From NCBI GenBank assembly GCA_020345785.1, contig CP070771.1, forward strand, positions 4,702,018 through 4,712,810: DNA of 10,793 bases, in the 5' to 3' direction. Below, in pieces: positions 1 to 7,548 of this stretch. Numbering within the stretch: the stretch's first letter is position 1; the number at the start of each line of letters is the position of its first letter. The stretch is from Desulfobacterales bacterium. Its GTDB lineage: Bacteria > Desulfobacterota > Desulfobacteria > Desulfobacterales > JAFDCJ01. Both the position numbers and the translations under genes were made by a program. The notes beneath the pieces are model-generated. The model searched no databases. It was not told where the DNA came from and saw nothing but the letters and a program-made list of their open reading frames with translations.

Positions 1-441
1 GACCGTCACCAACGGCAGGGTGACGAAGAAAATGGCGTGTGAGATCACGGTGGCGGCCATCTTCCCGTAAAAACCGATTGTTACCCAGAAGGAGAGGAAT
101 CCCAGGGCGGTGATGACGGGCGGCAGGATAAACGGCGAGATGCCGAGCGTAAAGAGCGCCCGGGCGTAGAAAACGCGATAGCGCCACAGAAAATAGGCCA
201 GAGGCAACGCAATCGATAAGGCAATCAGGCTGGAAGTTGTAGCGATTGTCAGGCTGTTTTGTACCGGAATCAGCCAGGTGCTTTCGGTAAGCAGCTCCTG
301 GTACCAGCGCAGGGACACGCCCTCCGGCGGAAAAAAAAGACGTTTTTTTGCGTTTAACGAGACCCCGGAGACAACTATCAGCGGTCCGCACAGCAGAAAT
401 AGGATGAGGCTGAGAAATATGATGCGAAGTGTTTTGCTCAT
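1..441 (-). CDS. ABC transporter permease, PotC-like (second permease), C-terminus beyond left edge
   Basis: This is the first 147 residues of an inner-membrane permease subunit; the frame stays open to the left edge, so the C-terminal half is missing. The protein opens with MSKTLRIIFL and a long hydrophobic segment (about residues 5-27). A periplasmic stretch with RWYQELL follows, typical of PotC/PotI-type permeases, and then two or three more hydrophobic segments. The EAA cytoplasmic loop that contacts the ATPase would lie past the edge. The start is well fixed: an in-frame TAG at 447-445 lies two codons before the ATG. No strong ribosome site is visible. It is last in the visible importer order and is separated from the first permease by 154 nt containing a repeat hairpin. 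The pairing with a PotB-like permease, an ATPase and a binding protein supports an importer for a small amine- or amide-type solute. The substrate is unknown. Confidence 0.88.
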   Translation of the reverse strand, partial: MSKTLRIIFLSLILFLLCGPLIVVSGVSLNAKKRLFFPPEGVSLRWYQELLTESTWLIPVQNSLTIATTSSLIALSIALPLAYFLWRYRVFYARALFTLGISPFILPPVITALGFLSFWVTIGFYGKMAATVISHAIFFVTLPLVTV

Positions 442-473
442 ACGCTATTACTCGATAATTGAAAGCTGTCGCG

Positions 474-557
474 AAGCTTGAGGCTTGGAAGCTGGAAAGC
501 TTGGGGGCTTACAATCTCCCTAAGGTTTCCTGGCTTTCAAGCCTCCCAGCTTCCTGG
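474..557. repeat. Inverted arms of 8-nt units (word close to AGCTTGGA), between two permease genes
   Basis: The left arm (474-510) reads in steps of eight as AAGCTTGA, GGCTTGGA, AGCTGGAA, AGCTTGGG and a partial GGCTT. The right arm (522-557), on the other strand, reads GGAAGCTG, GGAGGCTT, GAAAGCCA, GGAAACCT. Only 11 nt separate the arms, so transcript or DNA could fold into one long imperfect hairpin. It lies inside the importer operon, just upstream of the second permease on the minus strand, and could affect processing or read-through. It is unlike a normal terminator, having no T-run and an imperfect stem. Confidence 0.75.
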
Positions 558-595
558 CCATCGCTCGATAAATACCTCGTAAATTAAATATCGGC

Positions 596-1456
596 TTAAG
601 CTGATACAATCTTTTTCTTCTTCCCAATTGCCATCGTGAGGGCAACCAGCAGCAGGCTGACAAGCATAAAAAATATCGCCATGGCGGCTGCCATGGGCAT
701 ATTGGTCTGGTAGATAGCCTGGTCGGTGATCAGAACGGACAGCGTCCAATGCCGCGGCCGGCCGAGAATCTGGGGCAACAGATAGACTCCGAGAGTGAAG
801 ACGAAAACCATCACAAAAGCGGCGACAATGGCGTTGCGCAGCGAGCCTACAGTTACCGTAAAAAAGGTTTTCAGCGGCGAAGCCCCCAGGGTCAGCGACG
901 CTTCCGGAAGCGCCGGGTCAAGGCGGGACAGCGGCGGGTATAGCACCAGAACGGTGTAAGGAAAAGCAAGATAACAGATTCCACAGAGCAGCGCCGCAAA
1001 TCCCGGATACCAAGCCACCGGTTGGCCCATAACCCCTAACCAAACCAGCAGGTTTGAAAGGCCGGCGGTACGCGACAACAAGAGCGACCAGGCAAAACCG
1101 ACAATAACTTCCGAAAGCGACAGCACCGACATCAAAAACACCAGCCAGACAACCTGGGCCCGACGCCGCATGCAGGTAATAAAGTAGGTGAAGGGAAAGC
1201 CGAGAGACACGCACACCGCAGCCGAGAGTCCGGCAATAAACAGGGAAAACAACAGCGTTCTGCCAAAAAGCGCCGTGTAAAGATTCCGATAGTTCGCCAA
1301 TTCGAAGCCGGTGATATAAAACCCGCCGGGCTCGCGGTGAAAGAAGCTGACGGCAACCATGATACCGAAAGGTATAACAAAAAATATTGCCAGCATAAGG
1401 GCTGGGTAGGCCAAAGGCAGGTGTGCACCTGCGCCTTTTGGTTTTTCTCCGATCAT
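596..1456 (-). CDS. ABC transporter permease, PotB-like (first permease)
   Basis: This is a 286-residue inner-membrane permease of a binding-protein-dependent importer, of normal length for the family. About six hydrophobic segments are visible, the first at residues 13-37 (LPLAYPALMLAIFFVIPFGI). The cytoplasmic EAA loop is clear at residues 185-206 (EASLTLGASP followed by LKTFFTVTVG), the site that docks on the ATPase. The protein ends with a lysine-rich tail (GKKKK). I chose the ATG at 1456 because it overlaps the ATPase stop as ATGA, the usual translational coupling. An ATG at 1474 in the same frame would add six residues but has no better ribosome site. It works with the ATPase, the second permease and the binding protein. 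The family (PotB/PotH type) usually moves polyamines, opines or related cations. The actual substrate is not shown by the sequence. Confidence 0.93.
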   Translation of the reverse strand: MIGEKPKGAGAHLPLAYPALMLAIFFVIPFGIMVAVSFFHREPGGFYITGFELANYRNLYTALFGRTLLFSLFIAGLSAAVCVSLGFPFTYFITCMRRRAQVVWLVFLMSVLSLSEVIVGFAWSLLLSRTAGLSNLLVWLGVMGQPVAWYPGFAALLCGICYLAFPYTVLVLYPPLSRLDPALPEASLTLGASPLKTFFTVTVGSLRNAIVAAFVMVFVFTLGVYLLPQILGRPRHWTLSVLITDQAIYQTNMPMAAAMAIFFMLVSLLLVALTMAIGKKKKIVSA

Positions 1457-2511
1457 GATTTCAGCACCACGCATGCCGCCGCTGGAAGGACGACTGTAGC
1501 CTTATCGCCCTGTCTGACTTGCGGTCTGCCTTTGGGTGTCGATTGACTGGTTATTTGAATGCCGTTGCAGTTGAGATAGATTTCTACGCTGGAGCCTACA
1601 TCCCGGATGAAGGAGACGGTTCCATGCAAACGGTTGTCTCCTTTTTCGATGCCCGGCAGCACATGGATATCTTCAGGACGTATCGACACAGTCACCGGTG
1701 TACCGGCAGACAGGCCTTCCGCTAATTCTTCAACGATCAGACGTTTGTCGCCGATTTTGATTTCCTTGGCTCCGCTGCAGGTTCCGGTCAGAAGATTGCT
1801 GGAGCCGATGAAATCTGCCACGAAGGTATCGGCCGGGTTGCGATAGATTGCAAGCGGGGATCCCATCTGGTGGACGCGATTGTCCGGCCCCATGACCACC
1901 ACCAAATCCGACATGGTCATGGCTTCGCGTTGATCGTGGGTGACCAGGATGGTGGTTATGGCAAGGCGCTGCTGAAGTTCGCGCAGTTCAAGCTGCATGC
2001 TTTCGCGCAGCTTGGCATCGAGGGCCGACAGCGGTTCATCCAGCAAAAACAGGCGCGGTTCGATGGCCAGGGCCCGGGCAATGGCGACCCTCTGGCGTTG
2101 ACCACCGGAAAGCTGCGATATATGCCGATCCATAAAGCCGGAAAGCTGCACGAGATCCAGCAGTTCCGCAGTTTTTTTTCGTTGACCTGCTTTGTCGACG
2201 TGCCTGACCCTCAGGCTGTAGGCCACGTTTTCTCCAACGCTTAAATGGGGGAACAGGGCGAGAGACTGAAAAACCATACCGAAATTACGCTTATGAGCCG
2301 GTGTGTCGGTAATGTCTTCCGTGTCCAACAGAATGCGTCCCCGGGTGGGATTTTCCAGCCCTGCGATAAGCCGCAACAGGGTTGTCTTGCCGCATCCCGA
2401 GGGGCCTAAAAAACAGACAAACTGTCCGCTGGGTAGATTAAGATTTACATCCCGGGCGGCAACAACGGAGCCGAACTGTTTGTGGATGTCTTCGAGAATT
2501 AAACCGGCCAT
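1453..2511 (-). CDS. ABC transporter ATP-binding protein, PotA-like
   Basis: This is the 352-residue energy-coupling ATPase of the importer, acting on the cytoplasmic face of the membrane. All nucleotide-binding motifs are intact: Walker A GPSGCGKT (residues 36-43), Q-loop Q82 in FQSLALFPH, signature LSGGQ (134-138), Walker B LFLLDE with catalytic E159, D-loop SALD, and switch histidine H192 in LVTHDQREA. The remainder, from about residue 235, has the length and character of the C-terminal TOBE regulatory domain of the PotA/FbpC group (IRPEDIHVLPG is recognisable). The protein begins MAGLILEDIHKQFG, a normal family N-terminus, although no strong Shine-Dalgarno precedes it. Its stop overlaps the start of the first permease. 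It is separated from the binding-protein gene by 386 nt holding a hairpin and an 8-nt repeat pair, so it may be expressed at a lower level than the binding protein. Confidence 0.95.
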   Translation of the reverse strand: MAGLILEDIHKQFGSVVAARDVNLNLPSGQFVCFLGPSGCGKTTLLRLIAGLENPTRGRILLDTEDITDTPAHKRNFGMVFQSLALFPHLSVGENVAYSLRVRHVDKAGQRKKTAELLDLVQLSGFMDRHISQLSGGQRQRVAIARALAIEPRLFLLDEPLSALDAKLRESMQLELRELQQRLAITTILVTHDQREAMTMSDLVVVMGPDNRVHQMGSPLAIYRNPADTFVADFIGSSNLLTGTCSGAKEIKIGDKRLIVEELAEGLSAGTPVTVSIRPEDIHVLPGIEKGDNRLHGTVSFIRDVGSSVEIYLNCNGIQITSQSTPKGRPQVRQGDKATVVLPAAACVVLKS

Positions 2512-2585
2512 GAAGCAGAATCACCAATGTTTTTTTGAAATAGATTCGCGACCCTAGATTAAGTGTGAGATTTTCCATCCGCTAA

Positions 2586-2769
2586 TGGAGTGATGGAGTA
2601 TTGGAGTACTGGAGTGTTGGGAACTGCAGATCAGTGGTCTTTGAATTGAAATCTTTTTAGCAAATAATTGCCCATTTATCTAACACATTTTCCTTTTAGT
2701 CAGATAGCTTCTGCAAAACAGGAAAGCATTTTTTCCATCACTCCACCACTCCATTACTCCAGCACTCCT
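2586..2769. repeat. Inverted arms of exact 8-nt units TGGAGTNN / NNACTCCA
   Basis: The left arm (2586-2621) is TGGAGTGA, TGGAGTAT, TGGAGTAC, TGGAGTGT plus a partial unit. Six bases are fixed and the last two vary. The right arm (2738-2769) is TCACTCCA, CCACTCCA, TTACTCCA, GCACTCCT, the same word on the opposite strand. The arms are 116 nt apart. The eight-base register is exact across each arm. The arrangement is neither a CRISPR (no spacers) nor a simple slippage repeat (two positions vary unit by unit). Confidence 0.85.
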
Positions 2770-2846
2770 TTGCCCCATCTCAGAATGAAGCCAAATGTCA
2801 CCGGCACCGAATCAAGAAGCTTTTCTTAGCTGGAGCATCAACGAAA

Positions 2847-2879
2847 CGGTCGGAGCCGATTGATTGACGACTCCGACCG
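2847..2879 (-). terminator. Perfect 9-bp hairpin downstream of binding-protein gene
   Basis: CGGTCGGAG at 2847-2855 is the exact reverse complement of CTCCGACCG at 2871-2879, giving a GC-rich stem with a 15-nt loop. On the minus strand it begins 18 nt after the binding-protein stop and is followed by a weak T-rich run (TTTCGTT). I infer a partial terminator or an mRNA 3'-end stabiliser. Such elements commonly lie between a highly expressed binding protein and less expressed membrane and ATPase genes. Confidence 0.6.
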
Positions 2880-2897
2880 CAAATCTGATGGTACCTT

Positions 2898-4004
2898 TTA
2901 TTCAGTAACCATTTCCGTCCATTTCTGGTTGACCCAGTCGCTAAGCTCACCGGTGTACAGGTCATAGCGCGGGATGATCGGGGGGATGTCACTTGAAACA
3001 GATGCAAATTGATCATCTGTAAGGCCGGTAACCTCGCGTTTGACCGTCGGGGCTGTGCCTACTTTTAGCGACAACTTGGCCTGAATCTGCGGCTGGCACA
3101 TATAGTTGATAAAAACGTGGGCTTCCTTGGTCATCTTGGAGGCCTTGGAAACCGCCCATGATCCGGAATCCAATACACCGCCCTCCTGCGGGAAAGTGGA
3201 GCGCACCGGATGCCCGTCAGCCGCTGCCAGACCGGCAACATCGTGGTAGTATTGTCCCATGGGTATTTCGCCGGACTGCAACGCCGCCTGAAACTGTCCT
3301 TCATCGCGATACCACAACTTCACGTTGGGTTTGATTTCGGCGAGTTTATTCAAAACTTTGAGGATACCTTCCTGGGAATTGAGGATGTCATAGCCCCCGA
3401 AGAAGGTTTTGGCGGTGATCTCGAGCAAAAATGAATTGGAGGCCAGAGCCAGCAGCCCCAGCTTGTTCTTTTTATCCGGCTGCCACATATCGGCCCAGGA
3501 GGTCGGTGCCGTCGGGAACACGTTGGTGTTTGATACCAGGGTGATGTACCATGACACTGCACCGATTCCATCCACCCTGCCGTCTGAGTATTTGTGAACA
3601 TGTTGCGGCAGTAAAAATTTGTGATTGGGAATCAATTTGAGGTCCAATGGAAGCCAGAGCTCGGTCCGCTGGCCTCTGAGCATCGGGCCCTGTGCCATCA
3701 TGGACACATCTGCCGGCGCCATGCCGGCCCGTCCGGCCTGCTCTAATTGAACCAGCCAGGCTTCGCCGGTCGGTTCAGCCACGGATTCCACCTTAATGCC
3801 GGTATGTTTGGTAAAGTCCGGGAAAATGTGTTTGTCGAACGAATCTTTAAAATAACCGCCGTACGCACCGACTTTCAGCACCCCTTCGGCGTGAGCCGAT
3901 GGCACGCCAAATCCCAGGACAGCTATGCATAGCACAGCTGCAATGCCTGTAAGCAGCATCCGGCGACCTGGTGTTGCAAGATTGATTGTGATTTTTCCTG
4001 ACAT
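2898..4004 (-). CDS. Periplasmic substrate-binding protein, PotD-like
   Basis: This is a 368-residue extracellular solute-binding protein, the normal length for the polyamine/opine-type (SBP_bac_8-like) family. Residues 1-39 form a secretion signal: a basic n-region ending in RR (14-15), a hydrophobic core (LLTGIAAVLCIAVLGFG) and a cleavage motif AHA before E40. The arginine pair raises the possibility of Tat export, but the rest of the Tat motif is not convincing. The mature protein starts with the typical strand LKVGAYGGYF. Later segments such as GQYYHDVAGLA and the C-terminal YTGELSDWVNQKW fit the PotD fold. The start at 4004 is set by a strong AAGGAGG nine bases upstream; an upstream in-frame ATG at 4079 lacks this and would bury the signal peptide. 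It is first in the importer transcript and diverges from the amidohydrolase gene. Ligand identity cannot be assigned from visible residues. Confidence 0.93.
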   Translation of the reverse strand: MSGKITINLATPGRRMLLTGIAAVLCIAVLGFGVPSAHAEGVLKVGAYGGYFKDSFDKHIFPDFTKHTGIKVESVAEPTGEAWLVQLEQAGRAGMAPADVSMMAQGPMLRGQRTELWLPLDLKLIPNHKFLLPQHVHKYSDGRVDGIGAVSWYITLVSNTNVFPTAPTSWADMWQPDKKNKLGLLALASNSFLLEITAKTFFGGYDILNSQEGILKVLNKLAEIKPNVKLWYRDEGQFQAALQSGEIPMGQYYHDVAGLAAADGHPVRSTFPQEGGVLDSGSWAVSKASKMTKEAHVFINYMCQPQIQAKLSLKVGTAPTVKREVTGLTDDQFASVSSDIPPIIPRYDLYTGELSDWVNQKWTEMVTE

Positions 4005-4258
4005 GTTACATTTCCTCCTTTTAGTGTTGCAGGTTGGTTTTTGCGGCGGGAAAATAAAACTAATTGGTTCAGGGTTCAAGGTTCAGAAGGTTGCCCCCGA
4101 TAGTCCTGCTCATCCATTTGATCAAGATTCTGAATACCCGGCATATCCCTTTAGGGTGAAACGGCTTTGCAATTACGACGTAGGCAGAATCCCTTTGCTA
4201 TGAATTGTTCGGGGGTTTTCAACCCGGAACGACTCAACCATGGACTTAATAAAAACAA
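4005..4258 (-). promoter_or_regulatory. Long, possibly structured 5' leader of the importer transcript
   Basis: Between the likely promoter and the binding-protein start lie about 250 nt. Read on the minus strand, a 7-nt inverted repeat GATTCTG/CAGAATC (4191-4185 with 4132-4126) closes a domain. Inside it are a CCC-TAAA-GGG hairpin (about 4156-4147) and TACG-T-CGTA. A separate stem lies near 4207-4231 (GTTC-GGG against CCC-GAAC with one mismatch). Nearer the gene, 4066-4092 is a short GGTTCA(R) tandem run. The final AAGGAGG is an excellent ribosome site. This could be a cis-acting RNA, but no known riboswitch class fits. A dispersed genomic repeat is an equal possibility. Confidence 0.35.
4066..4092. 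repeat. Short tandem run of GGTTCA(R) units
   Basis: The units are GGTTCAG, GGTTCAA, GGTTCAGAA and GGTT: three and a half copies with steps of 7, 7 and 9. No convincing inverted partner arm is present, unlike the other repeat loci in the window. It lies in the leader of the binding-protein gene, between the inverted-repeat domain and the ribosome site. Confidence 0.55.
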
Positions 4259-4287
4259 CATATGTCAAAAACACGCATAACTGTCAA
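4259..4287 (-). promoter_or_regulatory. Candidate sigma70 promoter for the importer operon
   Basis: On the minus strand a perfect -35 hexamer TTGACA (4287-4282) is followed after 17 nt by CATATG (4264-4259), a moderate -10. A second TTGACA lies 16 nt downstream but has no good -10. Transcription would begin near 4252, giving a leader of about 250 nt. Confidence 0.4.
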
Positions 4288-4345
4288 GCTAGTAGCCTAA
4301 TTGTTCCTAAACTAAATGGCAGGCTGATACCGAAGTGATTTCGGA

Positions 4346-4375
4346 TTGACAAAACTGAAGGCGCCAAATAATAAT
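4346..4375 (+). promoter_or_regulatory. Candidate sigma70 promoter for the amidohydrolase gene
   Basis: TTGACA (4346-4351) is followed after 18 nt by AATAAT (4370-4375), which matches five of six -10 consensus bases. Transcription would begin near 4382, leaving about 65 nt before the start codon. This is the best promoter-like sequence in the divergent control region. Confidence 0.5.
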
Positions 4376-4447
4376 GTGCGACCGGCTCCTTGTAACGATT
4401 GAATATTTTCTTTCCGGTTCATCCGGGTCAGGATGAGAGGAGTATAA

Positions 4448-6001
4448 ATGCCTGATTTTTTAGACCTGATCATCCGGGGAAACATCCTGACCATGTGTGA
4501 CGCTCGACCGCGAGTGGAGGCGGTCGGCATTAAAAATGGCATGATTGAGGTCATAGGCGATCGCGGGGATGTTGAAAAGCAAGCCGACGGAAATACCCGG
4601 TACCTTGCACTTGAGGACAAAACGGTAATTCCCGGCTTTATCGAAACCCACATGCATCCAACCCATGTCGGCAATGTGCTTTTAAATGTGGATCTTGCCG
4701 CGGCAAGTTCCATCAGCGATATTTTAGAGAAAATCAGGCAAAAAAAGGACGGCACCCCGCCCGGAGAACCTATTTTAGGGCTAAATTTCAATTACGATAC
4801 CGTAAAAGAGCGCAGATTGCCCACCAGGGAAGAGCTGGATAAACTATCTTCAGAGCATCCGATTATCATTTGGGTATATGACGTCCATTCCGCAATGCTG
4901 AATACGCGAATGCTGGAGAAAATCGGCCTGCAGGAGAATATGGCGGGCTACGTCAAAGATGATCACGGCGCACCGACCGGATTAGTTGAAGACCCGGCCA
5001 TAGCGCTGGTGCTCCAGAAACTTCTGCCCGAAAATGAGAGCGAGATCATGGCAGCAGTCGAAGCTGCGGTCAAGGAGGCCTTAAGCGTGGGGATAACGAC
5101 CTTGCACATAAAAGAATCCCACAGCAATTTGAAGGCGATCTTAAATCACGAACACAGCCTGCCGATTCGGATCAAGCCGATGGTTGTCAGTAAATCACCG
5201 AATCATGATGATCTTGACGAGATCCTGCAATCTGCAACCTACCGCAACAGAGCGGCCGTTGCTTTCTTTGCCGACGGCGCGCCGGACAGCAAAACCGCCG
5301 CCTTCTTTGAACCCTACTGCCGGGACTTAACGAATTACGGCATGCTGTATTATCAGGATCAAGAGCTTGAGCATCTCATTGAAAAAACACACAGGGCCGG
5401 GTTTCAAATATCAGTGCACGCCTGCGGCACCCGGGCTGCCGAACAGGTATTAAACATTTACCGAAAGGTCCTTAATAAATTCCCAAGATCGGATCACCGC
5501 CACCGAATCGAGCATTTTGAAATGCCCTTGGGCGATCAGATTAAACGGGCGGTTGACCTGGAACTTGCGCTTGCCATGCAGCCGATGTTTTTATACCTGA
5601 GCGGTGAAGGTACCTATGAAAATATCCGTTCGCTTTTGGGCAACGAACGGGTCAACCGTTGGAAACCCTTCCGGTCGATTTTGGATGCGGGGGGCTTGAT
5701 TGGGGGCGGTTCCGATGCTCCCGTGACAAAGATGAGCCCCTTGAAGGGTATCCAGGCCTGCATCCTTCATCCTAACGAGCGCCAAAGAATTACGCTCCAC
5801 GAAGCCTTGAAAATGTTCACGGTCAATGCTGCCCGAATCGGTTTCGAAGAAAAATTGAAGGGATCGATTGAACCCGGCAAGCTGGCGGATTTCACCGTGC
5901 TTGACGATAACCCATTTTCGGTTAAGCCCCGGGAAGTGGGCGAAATTAACGTGGCGATGACAATTGTAGGGGGCAACATCGTTTTTTCAGATAGAATGTA
6001 A
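4448..6001 (+). CDS. Metal-dependent amidohydrolase, YtcJ / NfdA-like (Amidohydro_3)
   Basis: This is a 517-residue hydrolase of the amidohydrolase superfamily, close in size and layout to YtcJ-type proteins and N-substituted formamide deformylases. It starts with a beta-sandwich strand region (LIIRGNILTM, residues 8-17), then the metal motif H68-M-H70 after VIPGFIETH. Further likely active-site residues are D276-G277 in FADGAPD, H324 in SVHACGTRA, H356 in RIEHFEMP and D423 in GGGSDAPV. The C-terminal sandwich ends with GSIEPGKLADFTVLDDNPF, the usual family tail. No signal peptide is present, so it acts in the cytoplasm. A GAGAGGAG ribosome site lies five bases before the ATG. It diverges from the importer and is followed by an aminotransferase, which suggests it cleaves a C-N bond of the imported compound. 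Members of this family have varied substrates, so the exact reaction is open. Confidence 0.92.
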   Translation: MPDFLDLIIRGNILTMCDARPRVEAVGIKNGMIEVIGDRGDVEKQADGNTRYLALEDKTVIPGFIETHMHPTHVGNVLLNVDLAAASSISDILEKIRQKKDGTPPGEPILGLNFNYDTVKERRLPTREELDKLSSEHPIIIWVYDVHSAMLNTRMLEKIGLQENMAGYVKDDHGAPTGLVEDPAIALVLQKLLPENESEIMAAVEAAVKEALSVGITTLHIKESHSNLKAILNHEHSLPIRIKPMVVSKSPNHDDLDEILQSATYRNRAAVAFFADGAPDSKTAAFFEPYCRDLTNYGMLYYQDQELEHLIEKTHRAGFQISVHACGTRAAEQVLNIYRKVLNKFPRSDHRHRIEHFEMPLGDQIKRAVDLELALAMQPMFLYLSGEGTYENIRSLLGNERVNRWKPFRSILDAGGLIGGGSDAPVTKMSPLKGIQACILHPNERQRITLHEALKMFTVNAARIGFEEKLKGSIEPGKLADFTVLDDNPFSVKPREVGEINVAMTIVGGNIVFSDRM

Positions 6002-6033
6002 TTATTAACCTCCAATTGGGAATAAAAAGCGAA

Positions 6034-6119
6034 TCACGAAAACACGAAAATTCGAAAACACGAAATAAAACAAATTTAAAGTGCCCTTTTTCGTGCTTTA
6101 CATCTTGCGTGCTTTCGTG
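6034..6119. repeat. Inverted arms of exact 8-nt units, word NNACGAAA
   Basis: The left arm is TCACGAAA, ACACGAAA, ATTCGAAA, ACACGAAA (6034-6065). The right arm (6088-6119) is TTTTCGTG, CTTTACAT, CTTGCGTG, CTTTCGTG, which on the other strand reads NNACGAAA-like. Each arm is four units in strict eight-base register, separated by 22 nt. It fills most of the gap between the amidohydrolase and aminotransferase genes, and transcript through it could fold as a hairpin. Confidence 0.85.
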
Positions 6120-6160
6120 GTTAAAGATTTTTAACCTTTTAATCAGCATATGGAGCCAAT

Positions 6161-7495
6161 ATGAGTGGAAAATACAATGTCATGGATGATGCGTCGCGAC
6201 TTATTTTACATCGAACCCCGCGGGCGGACGTCAAAAAGGGGATTACCATTATGGTCAAGGGTGAGGGGTGTCGTCTGATAGACAAAGAGGGCAAGCGCTA
6301 TCTTGACATGGAGGCGGGAATCACACGGCCGGTGCATATCGGCTACGGGCGGGAAGAAGTGGCCCGGGCGGCTTACGATCAGATGTGCCGGTTGCACTAT
6401 TTCAGTCCCTTTGGATATGCCAACGAGCCGGCCATGGAACTGGCGAACCTGCTGGCTCGAATCACGCCGGGCGATATCAACCGGTTTACCTTTGAGTGTT
6501 CGGGATCCGAAGCGGTTGAATCTGCCATGAAACTGGCCAAACACTACCACTATTTCAGAGGCAACAAGGCCTGTTTCAAAATCATCTCCCGCAAAGGCGC
6601 ATACCACGGTGTCAACGGTTACGGCGTCAGGGCTCTCGGCACGGTAATGCCGATGCGTCAGATGATGGAGCCGATTGCTCCCGGAGCCGTACATGTCGAG
6701 CCGCCGTATTGTTATCGCTGCCCATATGGACTGGCGTATCCTGACTGTGACCTCAAGTGCGCGCGGGACATCGAGCGGGCCATCGAGTTTGAAAATCCCG
6801 AGCTGATTACCGCCTTTATCGGAGAGCCCATTATGCAGGGATTCGGTGCCGTTTCGCCGCCTCAAGAATACTGGCCGATGGTGCGGGGGATATGTAACAA
6901 ATACGGTATCCTGCTGATTATCGACGAGGTTATTTGCGGTTTCGGGCGCACCGGCAAAATGTTCGGGGTAGAGCACTTTGCAATTCATCCGGACATGCTG
7001 ACCATGGCCAAAGGAATCAGCAGCGGATATGTTCCCTTGGGAGCGGTCGGCTGTACCGACCACGTGATGGAACCGATTGAGAATTTTTTCCACCTGCATA
7101 CTTACGGCAATCACCCCGTTGCCTGCGCGGCCGCGTTGAAAAATATAGAGATCATGCAGACCGAAAGCTTAATTAAAAATTCGGAGGAGATGGGGCAATA
7201 TTTCCTTGCATGTCTGAAGGATCTGGAACATCACGCGATTGTCGGCGAAGCCCGGGGCAGGGGGCTGTGGCTCGCACTGGATTTAACCACCGACAAAAAG
7301 ACCCGTGCGCCTTTTCCAATAAACCGAATTGCCAATATAATCCGTCGTGCCAAGCATCTCGGGGTAATTATCAAAGCCATGGGATGTGCCCTTGAATTCG
7401 CCCCGCCGCTGATCATTACCAAAGAAGAAATCGATGAGGCGTTGAAGGTGATCGCGCAGTGCATTGCGGAAGAAGAAAAGAATATGCGGATGTAA
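6161..7495 (+). CDS. Class III PLP-dependent aminotransferase with Cys4 insert
   Basis: This is a 444-residue fold-type I aminotransferase of the class III group (omega-amino acid, diamine or beta-alanine type), full length and cytoplasmic. The PLP-binding residues are visible: the phosphate-binding SGSEAVE segment (114-120), D255 in LLIIDEVICGFGRTG, and Schiff-base lysine K284 in TMAKGISSGY. HTYGNHPVACAAAL (313-326) is the usual partner-subunit phosphate loop. An unusual feature is CYRCPYGLAYPDCDLKC, which places C184, C187, C196 and C200 just after the VHVEPPY segment. Spacing CxxC-x8-C-x3-C would suit a metal or structural site. I recall this pattern in a subset of class III enzymes, but its role is not known to me. 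A modest GGAG precedes the ATG at 6161. It probably removes an amino group from the product of the neighbouring hydrolase. The amino donor and acceptor are not predictable. Confidence 0.93.
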   Translation: MSGKYNVMDDASRLILHRTPRADVKKGITIMVKGEGCRLIDKEGKRYLDMEAGITRPVHIGYGREEVARAAYDQMCRLHYFSPFGYANEPAMELANLLARITPGDINRFTFECSGSEAVESAMKLAKHYHYFRGNKACFKIISRKGAYHGVNGYGVRALGTVMPMRQMMEPIAPGAVHVEPPYCYRCPYGLAYPDCDLKCARDIERAIEFENPELITAFIGEPIMQGFGAVSPPQEYWPMVRGICNKYGILLIIDEVICGFGRTGKMFGVEHFAIHPDMLTMAKGISSGYVPLGAVGCTDHVMEPIENFFHLHTYGNHPVACAAALKNIEIMQTESLIKNSEEMGQYFLACLKDLEHHAIVGEARGRGLWLALDLTTDKKTRAPFPINRIANIIRRAKHLGVIIKAMGCALEFAPPLIITKEEIDEALKVIAQCIAEEEKNMRM

Positions 7496-7548
7496 ATTCT
7501 GATCTCATGCTTATTTAGGACACGGATTTTCGCGGATTGACACACATA

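Larger units (their letters stand above)
2512..2897. other. Long gap inside the importer operon
   Basis: This 386-nt gap between the binding-protein stop and the ATPase start has no credible gene. It contains the hairpin at 2847-2879 and the inverted 8-nt repeat arms at 2586-2621 and 2738-2769, listed separately. The 116 nt between the arms show neither coding signals nor an obvious structure. Such a long non-coding stretch inside an otherwise tightly coupled transporter operon is unusual. Confidence 0.7.

Noticed and set aside
1870..2244. A 124-residue plus-strand frame
   Set aside because: It is antisense to the importer ATPase, whose Walker and signature motifs are intact, and has no family features of its own.
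4120..4200. Possible cyclic-di-GMP-I (GEMM) riboswitch, because GCAAAGCC and GCCGGGTA occur on the minus strand
   Set aside because: The first helix with its GNRA loop, the GGGAC before GCAAAGCC and the full GCCGGGTTACC receptor are missing, so the match is partial and probably coincidental.
4312..4791. A 159-residue minus-strand frame across the divergent control region
   Set aside because: It overlaps the promoter and the first 340 bases of the amidohydrolase and has no domain or ribosome site.
6206..7114. A 302-residue open frame on the minus strand opposite the aminotransferase
   Set aside because: It lies wholly antisense to a gene with intact PLP motifs, has no ribosome site or recognisable domain, and looks like a codon-bias shadow.
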